Shown here: in pieces, positions 52,276 to 62,241 of the stretch
Layout: each line of letters starts with the position of its first letter
Position numbering within the stretch: the stretch's first letter is position 1
Notes under the pieces: model-generated
What the model saw: only the letters and a program-made list of their open reading frames with translations
Database searches by the model: none
What the model was told of the DNA's origin: nothing
From: Spirochaetae bacterium HGW-Spirochaetae-2
Lineage (GTDB): Bacteria; Spirochaetota; Spirochaetia; Sphaerochaetales; Sphaerochaetaceae
DNA length: 64,000 nt
Reading direction: 5' to 3'
NCBI GenBank assembly: GCA_002839355.1
Contig: PGXW01000001.1
Coordinates: forward strand, 62,001 to 126,000
Made by a program: the position numbers and the translations under genes

Positions 52276-52710
52276 TTATTGCAGAAGCAACAACAGGAAC
52301 ACCAGCGTGAAAAGGGCTACTGTTTCGATAATACCAATTACGATGAAGTAGTTGGCGGTTCCTTTCCCTGTCTCTGCCAATGCATCCGAAGCTGCGGCAG
52401 CCGCCCTTCCCTGCATCCATGCCGAGAGGCCGATCGCCATTCCACCAAACACTCCGGCACCAAGCAACATCATCGCGTCTTGCCCGGCGGCTGCTGCGGC
52501 GCTGATGAAGTTCATCAACAAAAATCCATAAATGGTCTGTGTAAGTGGTGCGCCTGAGAATGCTACCATAATGAATGGGGCCGGCTTGCCGTTCGCATAG
52601 CATTTTTTCCACCCGCCCACGGCAGCCAAAGAAGCCGCGCCAGTTCCAAGTGCGGAACCCAATGCCGAAATTCCGAGAGCAGCAGCCATTCCGATCATAC
52701 CAATATTCAT
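52276..52710 (-). CDS. atpK: V-type ATPase subunit K (membrane rotor, two-hairpin proteolipid)
   Basis: 144 residues with four membrane helices. Only the second hairpin carries the ion-binding Glu (Glu129 in GIIETVALF). The first has TQTIYGF (Thr57, Gln58, Tyr61), and the third helix has Gln100 in MQGRAAAA. These line up with Thr64, Gln65, Tyr68, Gln110 and Glu139 of the sodium-pumping Enterococcus hirae NtpK. A sodium-coupled rotor is therefore likely. Last gene of the operon, 24 bases after atpI. Confidence 0.93.
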   Translation of the reverse strand: MNIGMIGMAAALGISALGSALGTGAASLAAVGGWKKCYANGKPAPFIMVAFSGAPLTQTIYGFLLMNFISAAAAAGQDAMMLLGAGVFGGMAIGLSAWMQGRAAAAASDALAETGKGTANYFIVIGIIETVALFTLVFLLLLLQ

Positions 52711-52734
52711 ACCAAGCTCCTTGTCGTTGTCTTT

Positions 52735-54609
52735 CTACAACGTCTGTGATGAAGTTTCAACCGTTTCCCTAAACGGATCGTACGTGAACCCAGTCCACTC
52801 CATTCCAAGTTGACCGGAAAATTCCAAGAGATTGAGGCGCACACCGTGCACAACGACCGACAGCAACGCCATGATCAGATTGAGACCATGGCCAACCACC
52901 AGAATCAGGATTCCGGCAGGCAACGCATACCCTTCAAGCAGACCCGAGGCCATGCTGTTGAAGCTTTGGGCAATTGCAAGGGAGGCCATGCCGACAGCGA
53001 ACAGCCTGATATAGCTGATGATGTTGGAAAAGGCACTGATCGAGTTGAGGAACGTGGTGAACAACCCCGCCGCCCCGCCGGCAAGTCCCTTGCCAAACGG
53101 GATACCGGGACCTTGGGCACCGAACAGTACGACCAGGACAAAACCTACACCGACTACGGTACCGACCATGGTGACATCGACCTGAGCGCTTATGACAAGC
53201 ATGAGCACCAGGAAGTAGAGGGCATCGATCATGAGCAACCAACCGATATCGGCGACAGCACTGAGATCCTTCTTCCCGATTTTCCTGTGGATATTCATTG
53301 CACAAGCAAGGCTGAGCTGCAATGTTCCGACAATGAAACAGAATTGCATGACGGTATTTTGCGCCGTAGTCGCATCCAATCCGAACAGTTCGGGATAGTT
53401 GGATATCTGTGGAATCACTAGGGTCTGCAGGAAAGGTACTGCTTCCAATATTGCTTTGCTTCCAAACCAGGTTCCGGTCACTGCTCCCCAAACGATACTG
53501 GCAATGCTCAGCACATACAGCAGTATGACGGCATTGTTCGCTTTCCGCATCTTCCGATGTATGAGTAGTCCGGCGATCAGGAATATGACTCCGTAAGCTC
53601 CATCGCCGACTATCATGGCAAAGAACAGGGAGAAGAACATGAGGAACCACATACTGATATCGTATTCACGGTAGCCGGGAACGGTACCCAGGATATCGAA
53701 GACAGGACCGATGATCGAAACCCAACGGCTGTTCTTCACCTGCGTGGGAGGATTGTCCTCCTCCTTCGGATCATCGAGCACATAACCCCACCGGTGACTG
53801 GATGCCAATTCCTTGAATGTTTCAACCGAAGTCGCCGGCAAATACCCGCTGAGCCACGCCACGGTATCGTCCTCGCCCATAGAAGCGCTCACAGTCTCGA
53901 AACGTATGGACTGTTCGAGCATCCCCAACCGTTTCCGGTAGGTCGGAATATAGGGTATATGCTCCAACAGTTCAGAGGCTATCGAACCCAACCGTTGCGA
54001 ATCTGAGACAATCGATTGTTCGAGATATGAGAGGGACTTGGGTGGAAGATCCATCCGTTGGGCAATGACCGTATCGGGTAGCTGAGAACCTATGGTTGCC
54101 ATCAGTGCTGTCTTTCCGGTATCTGAAAGTCGAATGTAGTCGATGTCGGATCCGATCTTTGCGATCTCCTTCCTACCCATCCTATATATCGTCAAAGCGA
54201 TATCGTTATCCTGCAGTTCCTCGAAGTCCTCGACGGAAAAATCACCCCACTCCTTGAGCCGGTCCCGTTCAAGGATCGTCTTTTGCCTATGGTCCTCGAG
54301 TTCCTTCTGCTGGTCAAGCAACCACAACACGCGGGCATGGATGTCCGAGAAATCCTGGTCGTCTACAATTGCAGGCTCCTGGACACGATTGGTTTTCCTG
54401 GCCTTCTTGGATTGGGCAGCCTGAATCTCCTGGAGTTTTGCCATGACACGTTCCATGACGGCCTTTGTTTTCTCCAGTTCCTCCAAGGATTCGTTCTTGA
54501 CCTGTACTTCATCGACGTGGACAATTCCAGCTTTTCGCAACGCTTTCAACGCCATACGTTTTTCATAGGCCAAGACAATGAGGGAAACCTTTTTCATCGG
54601 TACAATCAT
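52735..54609 (-). CDS. atpI: V-type ATPase subunit I (stator/ion channel subunit)
   Basis: 624 residues. An amino-terminal cytoplasmic half with coiled coil (about 20-130, e.g. SLEELEKTKAVMERVMAKL) is followed from about residue 330 by seven to eight membrane helices (MWFLMFFSLFFAMIVGDGAYGVIFLIAGLL onward), with the conserved SYIRLFAVGMA block that carries the essential Arg. Provides the ion half-channels next to subunit K. The ATG overlaps the atpD stop by 4 bases. Confidence 0.93.
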   Translation of the reverse strand: MIVPMKKVSLIVLAYEKRMALKALRKAGIVHVDEVQVKNESLEELEKTKAVMERVMAKLQEIQAAQSKKARKTNRVQEPAIVDDQDFSDIHARVLWLLDQQKELEDHRQKTILERDRLKEWGDFSVEDFEELQDNDIALTIYRMGRKEIAKIGSDIDYIRLSDTGKTALMATIGSQLPDTVIAQRMDLPPKSLSYLEQSIVSDSQRLGSIASELLEHIPYIPTYRKRLGMLEQSIRFETVSASMGEDDTVAWLSGYLPATSVETFKELASSHRWGYVLDDPKEEDNPPTQVKNSRWVSIIGPVFDILGTVPGYREYDISMWFLMFFSLFFAMIVGDGAYGVIFLIAGLLIHRKMRKANNAVILLYVLSIASIVWGAVTGTWFGSKAILEAVPFLQTLVIPQISNYPELFGLDATTAQNTVMQFCFIVGTLQLSLACAMNIHRKIGKKDLSAVADIGWLLMIDALYFLVLMLVISAQVDVTMVGTVVGVGFVLVVLFGAQGPGIPFGKGLAGGAAGLFTTFLNSISAFSNIISYIRLFAVGMASLAIAQSFNSMASGLLEGYALPAGILILVVGHGLNLIMALLSVVVHGVRLNLLEFSGQLGMEWTGFTYDPFRETVETSSQTL

Positions 54610-55238
54610 GCCACTCCCTCCCCGGACGCTTTCACCAAGAGTTTCTTCTTGGCTATCTTGCCTCGTACGACAGCCGCTGTCTGCTGGTCACCCAAATAAA
54701 TCCCGATCTTCCGGATATTTTCCTTGGTTTCAGGAATCTTGACCTTTTCAAACAGATTCACACGTTGGCTGGTGACCCGCAATTCGCGACCCAACAACTC
54801 GATCTGTTTTTCCAATGTGGCGATCATGGCATCATACCGCGCTATTTCGCGCAATGATTCGACACCTCTGTCGACCCAAAGGGGATACTTGTCGACATCG
54901 TAAGCGATTGGCTGGAAGGTGAGTTCCTTGAACACAGGAATCGGTACTCCTGCGATATTCCCCTTCGCCTTGACCACCTTGTCAACCACAACCACATGGT
55001 CCAGTCGCAAAGCGGTTTCGAAGGACAGGTTCTCATGGAATACCGCGACCCACGATTGCAAGTGGGCGACCAATTCCTTCTGCAACGAACGAAGATGGCG
55101 CGCTTCATGCTCAATCTGCCGAATAACCATCTGCAACTGTTGCTTCTTCAGTTGCAAGGTAGGCAAATAGCGTTGGAATTGCTTGAGTTGATCCTTCTGC
55201 TTCTTCTGTTCATTCTTCGTCAATTTGACGGCAGCCAT
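54606..55238 (-). CDS. atpD: V-type ATPase subunit D (central stalk)
   Basis: 210 residues, mostly two long helices at the ends (KLTKNEQKKQKDQLKQFQRYLPTLQLKKQQLQ; LLGRELRVTSQRVNLFEKVKIPETKENIRKI). Forms the rotor shaft between the catalytic head and the membrane ring. The highly charged tail ends in AKKKLLVKASGEGVA. It lies 10 bases after atpB and overlaps atpI by ATGA. Confidence 0.93.
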   Translation of the reverse strand: MAAVKLTKNEQKKQKDQLKQFQRYLPTLQLKKQQLQMVIRQIEHEARHLRSLQKELVAHLQSWVAVFHENLSFETALRLDHVVVVDKVVKAKGNIAGVPIPVFKELTFQPIAYDVDKYPLWVDRGVESLREIARYDAMIATLEKQIELLGRELRVTSQRVNLFEKVKIPETKENIRKIGIYLGDQQTAAVVRGKIAKKKLLVKASGEGVA

Positions 55239-55248
55239 GTCCTACTCC

Positions 55249-56550
55249 TTACGAAGCCGATTTCGGCCAGTGCTTGAGCACCAACTCCGAACGGATTCCC
55301 GTTTCCTTCGGCTCGAAACACTCGGCCAGGATTTCCCACCCGAGATCAAGAGCTTCCTCCAACGGAATGTTGACAGACAGGTCCATCAACTTCGTTTCAA
55401 ACAAATCGCCGTACTGCAACAACTTGTCATCCCACTCTGACATCTGGAATCCCATGGATTTCTTTTCTTGGGACTCCTTATACGAAGCATAGAGTTTGAT
55501 CATGCCATCCATCAATGCACGATGGTCGTCCCGTGTATCCTTATTTACCTGTTGCTTCAGGCGGGACAAGGATCCGAATGGTTCGATACGGCTATTCTTC
55601 AAATAGTACTGGCCTTCCGTGATATATCCGGTATTGTCCGGGACCGGGTGCGTCACATCGTCACCGGGCATGGTCGTAACCGCGAGGATCGTCAACGAAC
55701 CGGCGCCTTCGAAATCGACTGCCTTCTCATACCGGGCGGCCAGGGAACTGTACAGGTCTCCAGGGTATCCCCGGTTGGAGGGAACCTGCTCCATGGTGAT
55801 CGCTATTTCCTTCATCGCATCGGCAAAGTTGGTCATGTCTGTGAGCAGTACCAGAACCTTCTTGCCATCGAGCGCGAATTTCTCGGCTACTGCCAGGGAG
55901 ATGTCGGGTACCAGCAGGCATTCGACTGTCGGATCGCTTGCGGTATGCACGAAGAAGATCGTCCGGCTCATGGCTCCACTTTTCTCAAGTGTCTCCTTGA
56001 AATAGAGGTAGTCGTCGTATTTGAGTCCCATACCCCCGAGGATGATAAGGTCGACCTCGGCCTGCATGGCAATCCGTGCCAATACCTCGTTGTAGGGTTC
56101 TCCCGATACCGAGAAGATCGGCAACTTCTGCGATTCCACCAAGGTATTGAATACATCGATCATGGGGATACCGGTTCTGATCATATTCCGTGGAATGATA
56201 CGTTTGGCTGGGTTGACTGCAGGTCCACCGATCTCTATGAGATTCTCGGTCAATTCGGGACCGTTGTCGCGTGGAATCCCCGAACCGTTGAAGATTCTTC
56301 CCAACAAGTCTTCCGAGTACGAGATTCGCATGGGATAGCCGAGAAACCGTACATGGTCACCCGTGGAGATACCCCTCGCACCTGCGAATACCTGTAAAGA
56401 AACTGTCTCACCCTCGAGTTTGATAACGTTCGCCAGAGATTCTCCGTGCGAGGAAGTCACAATCGCGAGGTCACTGTTGCGCACCCCTTCGGCTTTAACC
56501 GATATGACGTTTCCTGCAATCGACTCAATTTTCGTATATACCTTTTGCAT
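55249..56550 (-). CDS. atpB: V-type ATPase subunit B (regulatory)
   Basis: 433 residues from the ATG at 56550, with AGGTGG upstream. Non-catalytic nucleotide-binding subunit of the head. It lacks a proper P-loop, as expected: [21 protein letters not shown] sits in its place. The family blocks [32 protein letters not shown] and [20 protein letters not shown] are present. Lies 10 bases after atpA. Confidence 0.95.
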   Translation of the reverse strand: MQKVYTKIESIAGNVISVKAEGVRNSDLAIVTSSHGESLANVIKLEGETVSLQVFAGARGISTGDHVRFLGYPMRISYSEDLLGRIFNGSGIPRDNGPELTENLIEIGGPAVNPAKRIIPRNMIRTGIPMIDVFNTLVESQKLPIFSVSGEPYNEVLARIAMQAEVDLIILGGMGLKYDDYLYFKETLEKSGAMSRTIFFVHTASDPTVECLLVPDISLAVAEKFALDGKKVLVLLTDMTNFADAMKEIAITMEQVPSNRGYPGDLYSSLAARYEKAVDFEGAGSLTILAVTTMPGDDVTHPVPDNTGYITEGQYYLKNSRIEPFGSLSRLKQQVNKDTRDDHRALMDGMIKLYASYKESQEKKSMGFQMSEWDDKLLQYGDLFETKLMDLSVNIPLEEALDLGWEILAECFEPKETGIRSELVLKHWPKSAS

Positions 56551-56560
56551 ATCGCACCAC

Positions 56561-58327
56561 CTACTTAACTTGGAGAATCTTGGCTGCCCGGCGTTCATAG
56601 CCGACAAACCGTTGGGCGACCAATTCTTCGATTTCCCTCAAATACATTTCGAACCGTTCATCGTCCCGTGCCGTGTTGTTCCAGTCGATGAATTTCTGCC
56701 TGATCTCGTTGATAAAGGCACGGGCTGCCTTCTTGTCCTCGAGCTGCAAAACGGAACCCAAGACTTTGAACAATACATCGAACACCAATTCCTGCCGTTC
56801 GATAGGGGCGGCGAAATCGACGGGGTCGAATGAGTTCTGCTGAAGATACACACTGTCGATCAATTCACTCTTGAGGTAAACGACATAATCGTCGAGACTA
56901 GTCCCTTCCTCACCGACAACTTTCATCATCTGGCTGACTTCATTGCCCCCGAACAGGATATTCCTCGCATAGGCTACCTTGCCGGCATCGATCACACTCG
57001 CATATTTCGACCAGCTTTCCAGCGGATGCACCGCCGGATATTTCCGGGCATCCGAACGCTCGCGGGAGAGACCGTGGAATGCACCCACCACTTTCAACGT
57101 GGCTTGTGTGACCGGTTCCTCGAAGTTACCGCCGGCGGGACTTACGGTACCGCCGATAGTGACCGAGCCCTTGCTGCCGTCGCTCAACTTCACGATTCCC
57201 GCGCGTTCGTAGAAACTCGCGATAACAGATTCCAGGTAGGCGGGGAAAGCCTCTTCACCGGGAATCTCCTCAAGCCTACCGGACATTTCACGCATCGCCT
57301 GGGCCCAACGGCTGGTAGAGTCGGCCAACAGAAGGATATGCAATCCCATCTGGCGGTAGTACTCCGCAATGGTAACCGCGGTATAGACGGAAGCCTCACG
57401 TGCGGCAACCGGCATGGAACTGGTATTGCAGATTATGATTGTCCGTTCCATCAAGGTCTTTCCGGTCCTCGGATCGATCAATTCCGGGAATTCCTTCAAG
57501 GTTTCGACAACTTCACCGGCACGTTCACCGCATGCTGCGATAATAACGATATCTATGTCCGCATTCCTACTTGTCATGTGCTGCAGAACGGTTTTTCCGG
57601 CTCCGAAAGGACCGGGGATACAGTAGGTTCCACCCTTCGCGACCGGAAGGAACGTATCGATGATACGCACTTGCGTAACGAGTGGTTCTGTCGGACGCAA
57701 CCGTTCGACATAATTGGTGATCGGACGTTTGATCGGCCATGTGAATACCATGGAAACACTTTTCTTGTTTCCCTTCGGATCTTTCAGGACAGCTATCTCC
57801 TCACGAACGCCGTAGGTTCCGGCCGGTCGTATGGAATCGACCGTCCAGGCGACATTGGCAAAATCGAACGGAACCATGATCCGGTGTGTGAAGATTCCTT
57901 CTGGAACCGTACCTATCGTCTGGGCAGGGAACAGGGTGTCCCCTACTTTCGCCACAGGGGTGAAATCCCATGATTTGTCCGGAATCGGCTGCAAATACAC
58001 ACCACGTTGCAAGAAGAAGCCACACTGCTGGGCCAATTCGGGCAACGGGTTCTGCAATCCGTCATAGATCTGGGTAAGCAAACCGGGACCAAGTTCAACG
58101 CTGAGCATCAATCCGGTGAATTCAACCTTCTCCCCGACACTGATTCCCGCGGTCATCTCGAACACCTGCAACGAGGCGATTTTTCCAGAAATCCGAATGA
58201 CTTCCGATTTCAACCTCTGCTCTCCAAGCAGGATATAACCTACTTCGTTCTGAGAGACATCACCGTCGAACTGAACCGTCACCATATTTCCATTTACGCC
58301 GGTGACTCGTCCGCTATTTCTTGCCAT
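56561..58327 (-). CDS. atpA: V-type ATPase subunit A (catalytic)
   Basis: 588 residues. Catalytic subunit with Walker [13 protein letters not shown] (about 233-244), the bulge region unique to V-type A subunits, and the catalytic Glu region [19 protein letters not shown], followed by [32 protein letters not shown]. It hydrolyses or makes ATP, driving or driven by ion flow. Fifteen bases separate it from the DUF2764 gene upstream. Confidence 0.97.
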   Translation of the reverse strand: MARNSGRVTGVNGNMVTVQFDGDVSQNEVGYILLGEQRLKSEVIRISGKIASLQVFEMTAGISVGEKVEFTGLMLSVELGPGLLTQIYDGLQNPLPELAQQCGFFLQRGVYLQPIPDKSWDFTPVAKVGDTLFPAQTIGTVPEGIFTHRIMVPFDFANVAWTVDSIRPAGTYGVREEIAVLKDPKGNKKSVSMVFTWPIKRPITNYVERLRPTEPLVTQVRIIDTFLPVAKGGTYCIPGPFGAGKTVLQHMTSRNADIDIVIIAACGERAGEVVETLKEFPELIDPRTGKTLMERTIIICNTSSMPVAAREASVYTAVTIAEYYRQMGLHILLLADSTSRWAQAMREMSGRLEEIPGEEAFPAYLESVIASFYERAGIVKLSDGSKGSVTIGGTVSPAGGNFEEPVTQATLKVVGAFHGLSRERSDARKYPAVHPLESWSKYASVIDAGKVAYARNILFGGNEVSQMMKVVGEEGTSLDDYVVYLKSELIDSVYLQQNSFDPVDFAAPIERQELVFDVLFKVLGSVLQLEDKKAARAFINEIRQKFIDWNNTARDDERFEMYLREIEELVAQRFVGYERRAAKILQVK

Positions 58328-58342
58328 AACACCACACTCCGT

Positions 58343-58888
58343 TTATATGCTCTTGATAATCGACTGCAAATTGGAGAACAACCGCTTGAATTCAGCGTTT
58401 CCCTCCATAGGGGTGAACAAAGCCTTTCGTTCCAATATGCCAAGGTGCACCGCATAGGTAAGCAATGTATCCACATCGAATACGTGGGATTGCGACAACT
58501 CCTCGGCCTTGCGCCAATAGAGACGCATGAGGACCAATTCGGCTTCGAGAGGATTTTCCGCCTGCATCGCCGTACGGACAGTTTCCACTATATGATAATC
58601 CTGTACGATAGGACTCTTATTCCCTTCATGGCCGCCTTCGATGTTCGCGACCCGTTGCCCGTGCAGGGTATCCCGCACTTGCCCGAGGAAATCCCGCCAT
58701 CGCGCCAGCCAATTGTTATTGTCGCCGACCGTCCCGATATCTCCCGATATGAGGGTTTCAACCATTTCCATGTCATGTGCTCCCAACGATTGCCGGCACG
58801 TGTCCAAGAATTGGGCACTCGTCATTGGCGGCGTCATTTCGAAACGGAGCATTGGCAGAGATGCTGTCAGATAATAATATGACGCCAC
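58343..58888 (-). CDS. DUF2764 family protein of V-ATPase operons
   Basis: 181 residues from the GTG at 58888, chosen because GAGGAG precedes it by six bases; longer frames overlap atpE. The protein opens with VASYYYLTASLPMLRFE and is all-helical afterwards, ending FKRLFSNLQSIIKSI. Such genes lie between the E and A subunits in spirochaetes, chlamydiae and Bacteroidetes. By position it may stand in for a missing C/F-type stalk subunit, since no subunit C or F gene is present; this is inference. Confidence 0.82.
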   Translation of the reverse strand: MASYYYLTASLPMLRFEMTPPMTSAQFLDTCRQSLGAHDMEMVETLISGDIGTVGDNNNWLARWRDFLGQVRDTLHGQRVANIEGGHEGNKSPIVQDYHIVETVRTAMQAENPLEAELVLMRLYWRKAEELSQSHVFDVDTLLTYAVHLGILERKALFTPMEGNAEFKRLFSNLQSIIKSI

Positions 58889-58898
58889 GTTGATCTCC

Positions 58899-59510
58899 TC
58901 ACCGGGCGTCTGGAGCCGAAAGAAGCATTTCCTGAATCGATGTATTGAGGAAAGGAGCCAGCATCCTGGTGGTTTCTTCGGCACTGAAATCATAATAACT
59001 GGAGCCGTCCTTGGAAGCCAGCCGGAATCCGACAGCCACCGAGGGAACAGGGCGAATTTCCAAACCTGCTTTCAGTTCAGCGGCAAGTTCACTGCGGAGG
59101 GAATCGGACAACTTGGCAAAATCGGATGTTCCCAACTCGACTGCGGATTCTCCAGGTTTGGCCATGCCACTTCGGATTACCTGGACAATAAGCTTAACCA
59201 GTTCGTCGCCGGCCAACGTGCTTGAAACAGCCTTTTCAAGAAGACGATCGAAATGGGAATTGATGCTTTTCTTCAATGAAAGGACTACATCCCGACCGGC
59301 CTGCTCAATGGCGGCTTTACCGCTCTGTTGCATGACAGACACTTCTTTTTTCGCATCCTCGACCATTCTCGCCGCTTCCTTGGCACCATTTCGCACCAAC
59401 TCGTCGGCCTTCTCTTTTGCCTCGGAAACAATCTGTGCGGCCTTCTTCTCGGCCTCGGCTATTCCGTCACGTTTGATAGAATCCACCAAATCCTGAATTT
59501 GCAGTTCCAT
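58899..59510 (-). CDS. atpE: V-type ATPase subunit E (peripheral stalk)
   Basis: 203 residues from the ATG at 59510, with AAGGTGGG upstream. The amino-terminal half is a long charged coiled coil (about 5-85, rich in A, E, K, with AEAEKKAAQIVSEAKEKADEL), and the carboxy-terminal half is a globular domain (GFRLASKDGSSYYDFSAEE). Subunit E connects the head to subunit I. First gene of the operon. Confidence 0.9.
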   Translation of the reverse strand: MELQIQDLVDSIKRDGIAEAEKKAAQIVSEAKEKADELVRNGAKEAARMVEDAKKEVSVMQQSGKAAIEQAGRDVVLSLKKSINSHFDRLLEKAVSSTLAGDELVKLIVQVIRSGMAKPGESAVELGTSDFAKLSDSLRSELAAELKAGLEIRPVPSVAVGFRLASKDGSSYYDFSAEETTRMLAPFLNTSIQEMLLSAPDAR

Positions 59511-59539
59511 GCGCAATCCCACCTTGTTAATATGGAGAC

Positions 59540-59568
59540 ACTATATACGCTCATGCTGAAAATGACAA
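59540..59568 (-). promoter_or_regulatory. promoter of the V-ATPase operon
   Basis: Minus-strand TTGTCA (59563-59568), 17-base spacer, TATAGT (59540-59545), 29 bases before the atpE start. Confidence 0.65.
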
Positions 59569-59605
59569 CCTAGAAGGGAGAAATCAAAAGGCCTTTTTCG
59601 ATATA

Positions 59606-60283
59606 TCAGTATCGATTGAACAACCTCTGATCGAGTGTTATCATCTTCTTTTCACACATCAAAAGGCCTTCCTGCTGCATTCTTGCAAGTTCTCGCGAGA
59701 TTGATGTCCGTTGTACGCCGATAATGTGAGCCAAGTGTGTTTTTGTGACGGGAAGCAGTATGGATACCGTATGTTGGCGGGTAGATTCCGCTTTCAGGTA
59801 CGCCACAAGCCTTTGCCGAAGTGAACGATGCATGATGCTGGTGAGTTTTTCATTCACCAGCAACGTATTGTCACTTGCCGCCTTGAGGAAGAACCGCAGG
59901 AATTCAGGGTATGTCGTGCAGAAATGGAAGACGGTCCCGGTATCGATACGGACAATCCGACACTCTCCAGGACTGACTATCGTGTGGGGGTATAGGGGTT
60001 TGGAGGAGAACACGATATTTCCCCCGACAATGCAATTCCTCTCGAAGGATGCCACTGAAAACATATTCCCCTCCTCATCCATCTGCTGGACTGCCAATAT
60101 TCCATGCGCGACAATATCAACCGCGTCGCACGGATCCTCCTCAAGGTGGACGAGTTCATTCCGGTGAAGGGAGTAGCAGCGCAAGGTCCGTCTGGCAATA
60201 CTGAGCCCTATCGCCTCGTCCGGAAGGTTGGACAACAGGGGAATCTCCCGTATAGTCGGGATATCAAATACAATCGGCCTCAT
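59606..60283 (-). CDS. Crp/Fnr family transcriptional regulator
   Basis: 225 residues. The amino-terminal cyclic-nucleotide-type beta-roll (RNELVHLEEDPCDAVDIVAHGIL, FERNCIVGGNIVF) is followed by a dimer helix and a carboxy-terminal helix-turn-helix (VTKTHLAHIIGVQRTSISRELARMQQEGLL). The Cys-rich amino terminus of true FNR is absent, so oxygen sensing through a [4Fe-4S] cluster is unlikely; haem, NO or other small ligands are possible. It is divergent from a ferredoxin/flavodiiron pair that it may control. Confidence 0.88.
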   Translation of the reverse strand: MRPIVFDIPTIREIPLLSNLPDEAIGLSIARRTLRCYSLHRNELVHLEEDPCDAVDIVAHGILAVQQMDEEGNMFSVASFERNCIVGGNIVFSSKPLYPHTIVSPGECRIVRIDTGTVFHFCTTYPEFLRFFLKAASDNTLLVNEKLTSIMHRSLRQRLVAYLKAESTRQHTVSILLPVTKTHLAHIIGVQRTSISRELARMQQEGLLMCEKKMITLDQRLFNRY

Positions 60284-60364
60284 GTTTCCTCCATTATGTT
60301 ACCAATGCTACACATTTCTATCCAAATAGTCGGTATGATGGTGCATATTGTCAAGGAGTCGAAT

Positions 60365-61015
60365 GTGAACAATACAAAAAGAACGGTAATCTATACACTC
60401 TCACGCCTGATATTCCTGGCCCTGTTCATCTTCCTTGTTGTTACGGGGCAGTTCCAACTATGGCTCATCGTGTACATCGGTGGGGTTTTGGTCTCTCCTA
60501 TCCTGGGGCGTGTCTATTGTGGATATGTCTGCCCCATGAACACCGTCATGCGACCGGTCGAGAAGTTGTCCCGGAAACTGGGGGTACAGCGCCAACGCCT
60601 TCCACGGTGGCTGGAGAATCCCAACCTCCGTTACATCATGTTGGTTGCAACGGTTTCCACAATGGTTTTGGGCAGGAAAGTCCTGGGCAAGGAGATGCCG
60701 ATACTCCTCATCCTGTTCGTACTCTCGGTTGTGCTTACCTTCTTCGTGAAAGCTTCCATATGGCACAACAGCCTCTGTCCCTATAGTCTGTTGCTCGGCT
60801 TCGGTGGAAGATTCGCCCGCCATTCACGTACTGTCGAGAATGCTTCGTGTGCTCGCACAAACCGTTGTGTGAAAGTCTGTCCGGTAGGGGCGGTCACCTT
60901 GACGGGAGCCGAAGGGAAAGCGACAATCGATACCGCGAGATGTCTTCAGTGTGAGGATTGTACCGACGCCTGTCCCAGATCGGCGATTTCATACTCGAAA
61001 ACAACAAAACTGTAG
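60365..61015 (+). CDS. membrane-bound 4Fe-4S ferredoxin-type protein (NapH/CcoG-like)
   Basis: 216 residues from the GTG at 60365, which has AAGGAG six bases upstream. Four hydrophobic helices (about 7-25, 28-46, 84-101, 106-122) carry the NapH-like motif GRVYCGYVCPMN and a second CP pair (LCPYSLLLGFGG). Two ferredoxin-type cluster sites follow at the carboxy end (CARTNRCVKVCPVGAV and CLQCEDCTDACPRSAI). It probably moves electrons across or along the membrane. Thirty bases upstream of the flavodiiron protein gene, so it may supply that enzyme. Confidence 0.87.
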   Translation: MNNTKRTVIYTLSRLIFLALFIFLVVTGQFQLWLIVYIGGVLVSPILGRVYCGYVCPMNTVMRPVEKLSRKLGVQRQRLPRWLENPNLRYIMLVATVSTMVLGRKVLGKEMPILLILFVLSVVLTFFVKASIWHNSLCPYSLLLGFGGRFARHSRTVENASCARTNRCVKVCPVGAVTLTGAEGKATIDTARCLQCEDCTDACPRSAISYSKTTKL

Positions 61016-61044
61016 TATAATGCAACCGATGGAGGACATGTACC

Positions 61045-62232
61045 ATGCATAAGAAGATCAGGAACAATGTATATTGGGTCGGACAAATCGATACCGAACT
61101 TCGCCAATTCCACGGAAGCGACTACTCGACACACAAAGGGTCCAGCTACAACTCCTACCTGGTGAAAGAGGAGAAGACTATTCTGATCGATACGGTATGG
61201 AAGCCCTATGCCGATATCTTTGTGAAGAATCTGGCTGGGGAAGTCGATTTGAACTCCATCGATGCCATCGTGGTGAACCACGGTGAGGTCGACCACAGCG
61301 GATCCCTTCCAAGGCTCATGGAGCTGATTCCCGATGTCCCCATCTACTGTACCGCGAAAGCAGTCGATTCGCTTACCGGACAATACCACCAGAAATGGAA
61401 TTTCCACACCGTGAAGACCGGCGACTCCCTGGATATCGGCAACGGAAAGAAGCTGGTGTTTGTCGAGATGACCATGTTGCACTGGCCCGATAGCATGGCT
61501 ACATACATGACCGGCGACAATATCCTGTTCAGCAACGACGCTTTCGGCCAGCATTATGCCACCAGCACGTTGTTCAACGACCTGGCAGACCAATGTGTAT
61601 TGGAATATGAAGCCCTGAAGTATTTTGCGAATATCCTCACGCCGTTCAATGCTTTCCTCAAACGCAAGCTGGCCGAGATCATAGCATTGAATTTGCCGAT
61701 CGATATCATCGCCACCAGCCATGGAGTCGTCTGGCGCGACAATCCCATGCAAATCGTAGAAAAGTATGCCGCCTGGTGCGACGACTATCAGGAGAACCAG
61801 GTTACGATCTTCTACGACACCATGTGGGATGGAACGAGGACGTTGGCCGACAATATCGCCGCTGGAATTGTTGAGGCCGATCCGACGGTCACGGTGAAAG
61901 TCTACAATCTGGCCAAAACCGATAAGAACGATGTCATGACCGAAGTATTCAAGTCCAAGCTGATCGTTGCCGGATCACCCACAGTTGTCAACGACATGCT
62001 GGGCAGTGTCGCCGGTTTCCTCCATTTTTTGAAGGAATTGAAGATGAAAGGAAAAAAGGCGGCGACATTCGGTTGTTACGGGTGGACCGGGGAAGCTCCG
62101 AAGAAAATGGCCGAATACTTGGAGAAAGCAGGATTCTCCCTGGTTGACGAGCCGTTGCGGAACAATTGGAATCCCGACGGCGATGCCTGCGAGTCGGCAC
62201 GGGAGTTCGGTAGGCGTTTGGCCAAGGCGTAA
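61045..62232 (+). CDS. A-type flavodiiron protein (FprA-like O2/NO reductase)
   Basis: 395 residues. The metallo-beta-lactamase-like domain has the di-iron ligands in NHGEVDHSG (His, Glu, Asp), MLHWPDSM, FSNDAFGQH and TSHGVVWRDNP. The carboxy-terminal flavodoxin domain binds FMN (IFYDTMWDGTRTLADNI; GSPTVVNDM; FGCYGWTGEAPK). It detoxifies O2 to water or NO to N2O in anaerobes. No fused rubredoxin is present, so electrons come from a separate donor. GGAGG lies 9 bases before the ATG. Confidence 0.94.
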   Translation: MHKKIRNNVYWVGQIDTELRQFHGSDYSTHKGSSYNSYLVKEEKTILIDTVWKPYADIFVKNLAGEVDLNSIDAIVVNHGEVDHSGSLPRLMELIPDVPIYCTAKAVDSLTGQYHQKWNFHTVKTGDSLDIGNGKKLVFVEMTMLHWPDSMATYMTGDNILFSNDAFGQHYATSTLFNDLADQCVLEYEALKYFANILTPFNAFLKRKLAEIIALNLPIDIIATSHGVVWRDNPMQIVEKYAAWCDDYQENQVTIFYDTMWDGTRTLADNIAAGIVEADPTVTVKVYNLAKTDKNDVMTEVFKSKLIVAGSPTVVNDMLGSVAGFLHFLKELKMKGKKAATFGCYGWTGEAPKKMAEYLEKAGFSLVDEPLRNNWNPDGDACESAREFGRRLAKA

Positions 62233-62241
62233 GCTGCAGTC

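Noticed and set aside
59583-59670. A 13-base direct repeat ATCAAAAGGCCTT at 59583-59595 and 59658-59670
   Set aside because: One copy lies in the coding end of the Crp/Fnr gene and the core AAAAGGCCTT is short and palindromic; there is no further support for function.
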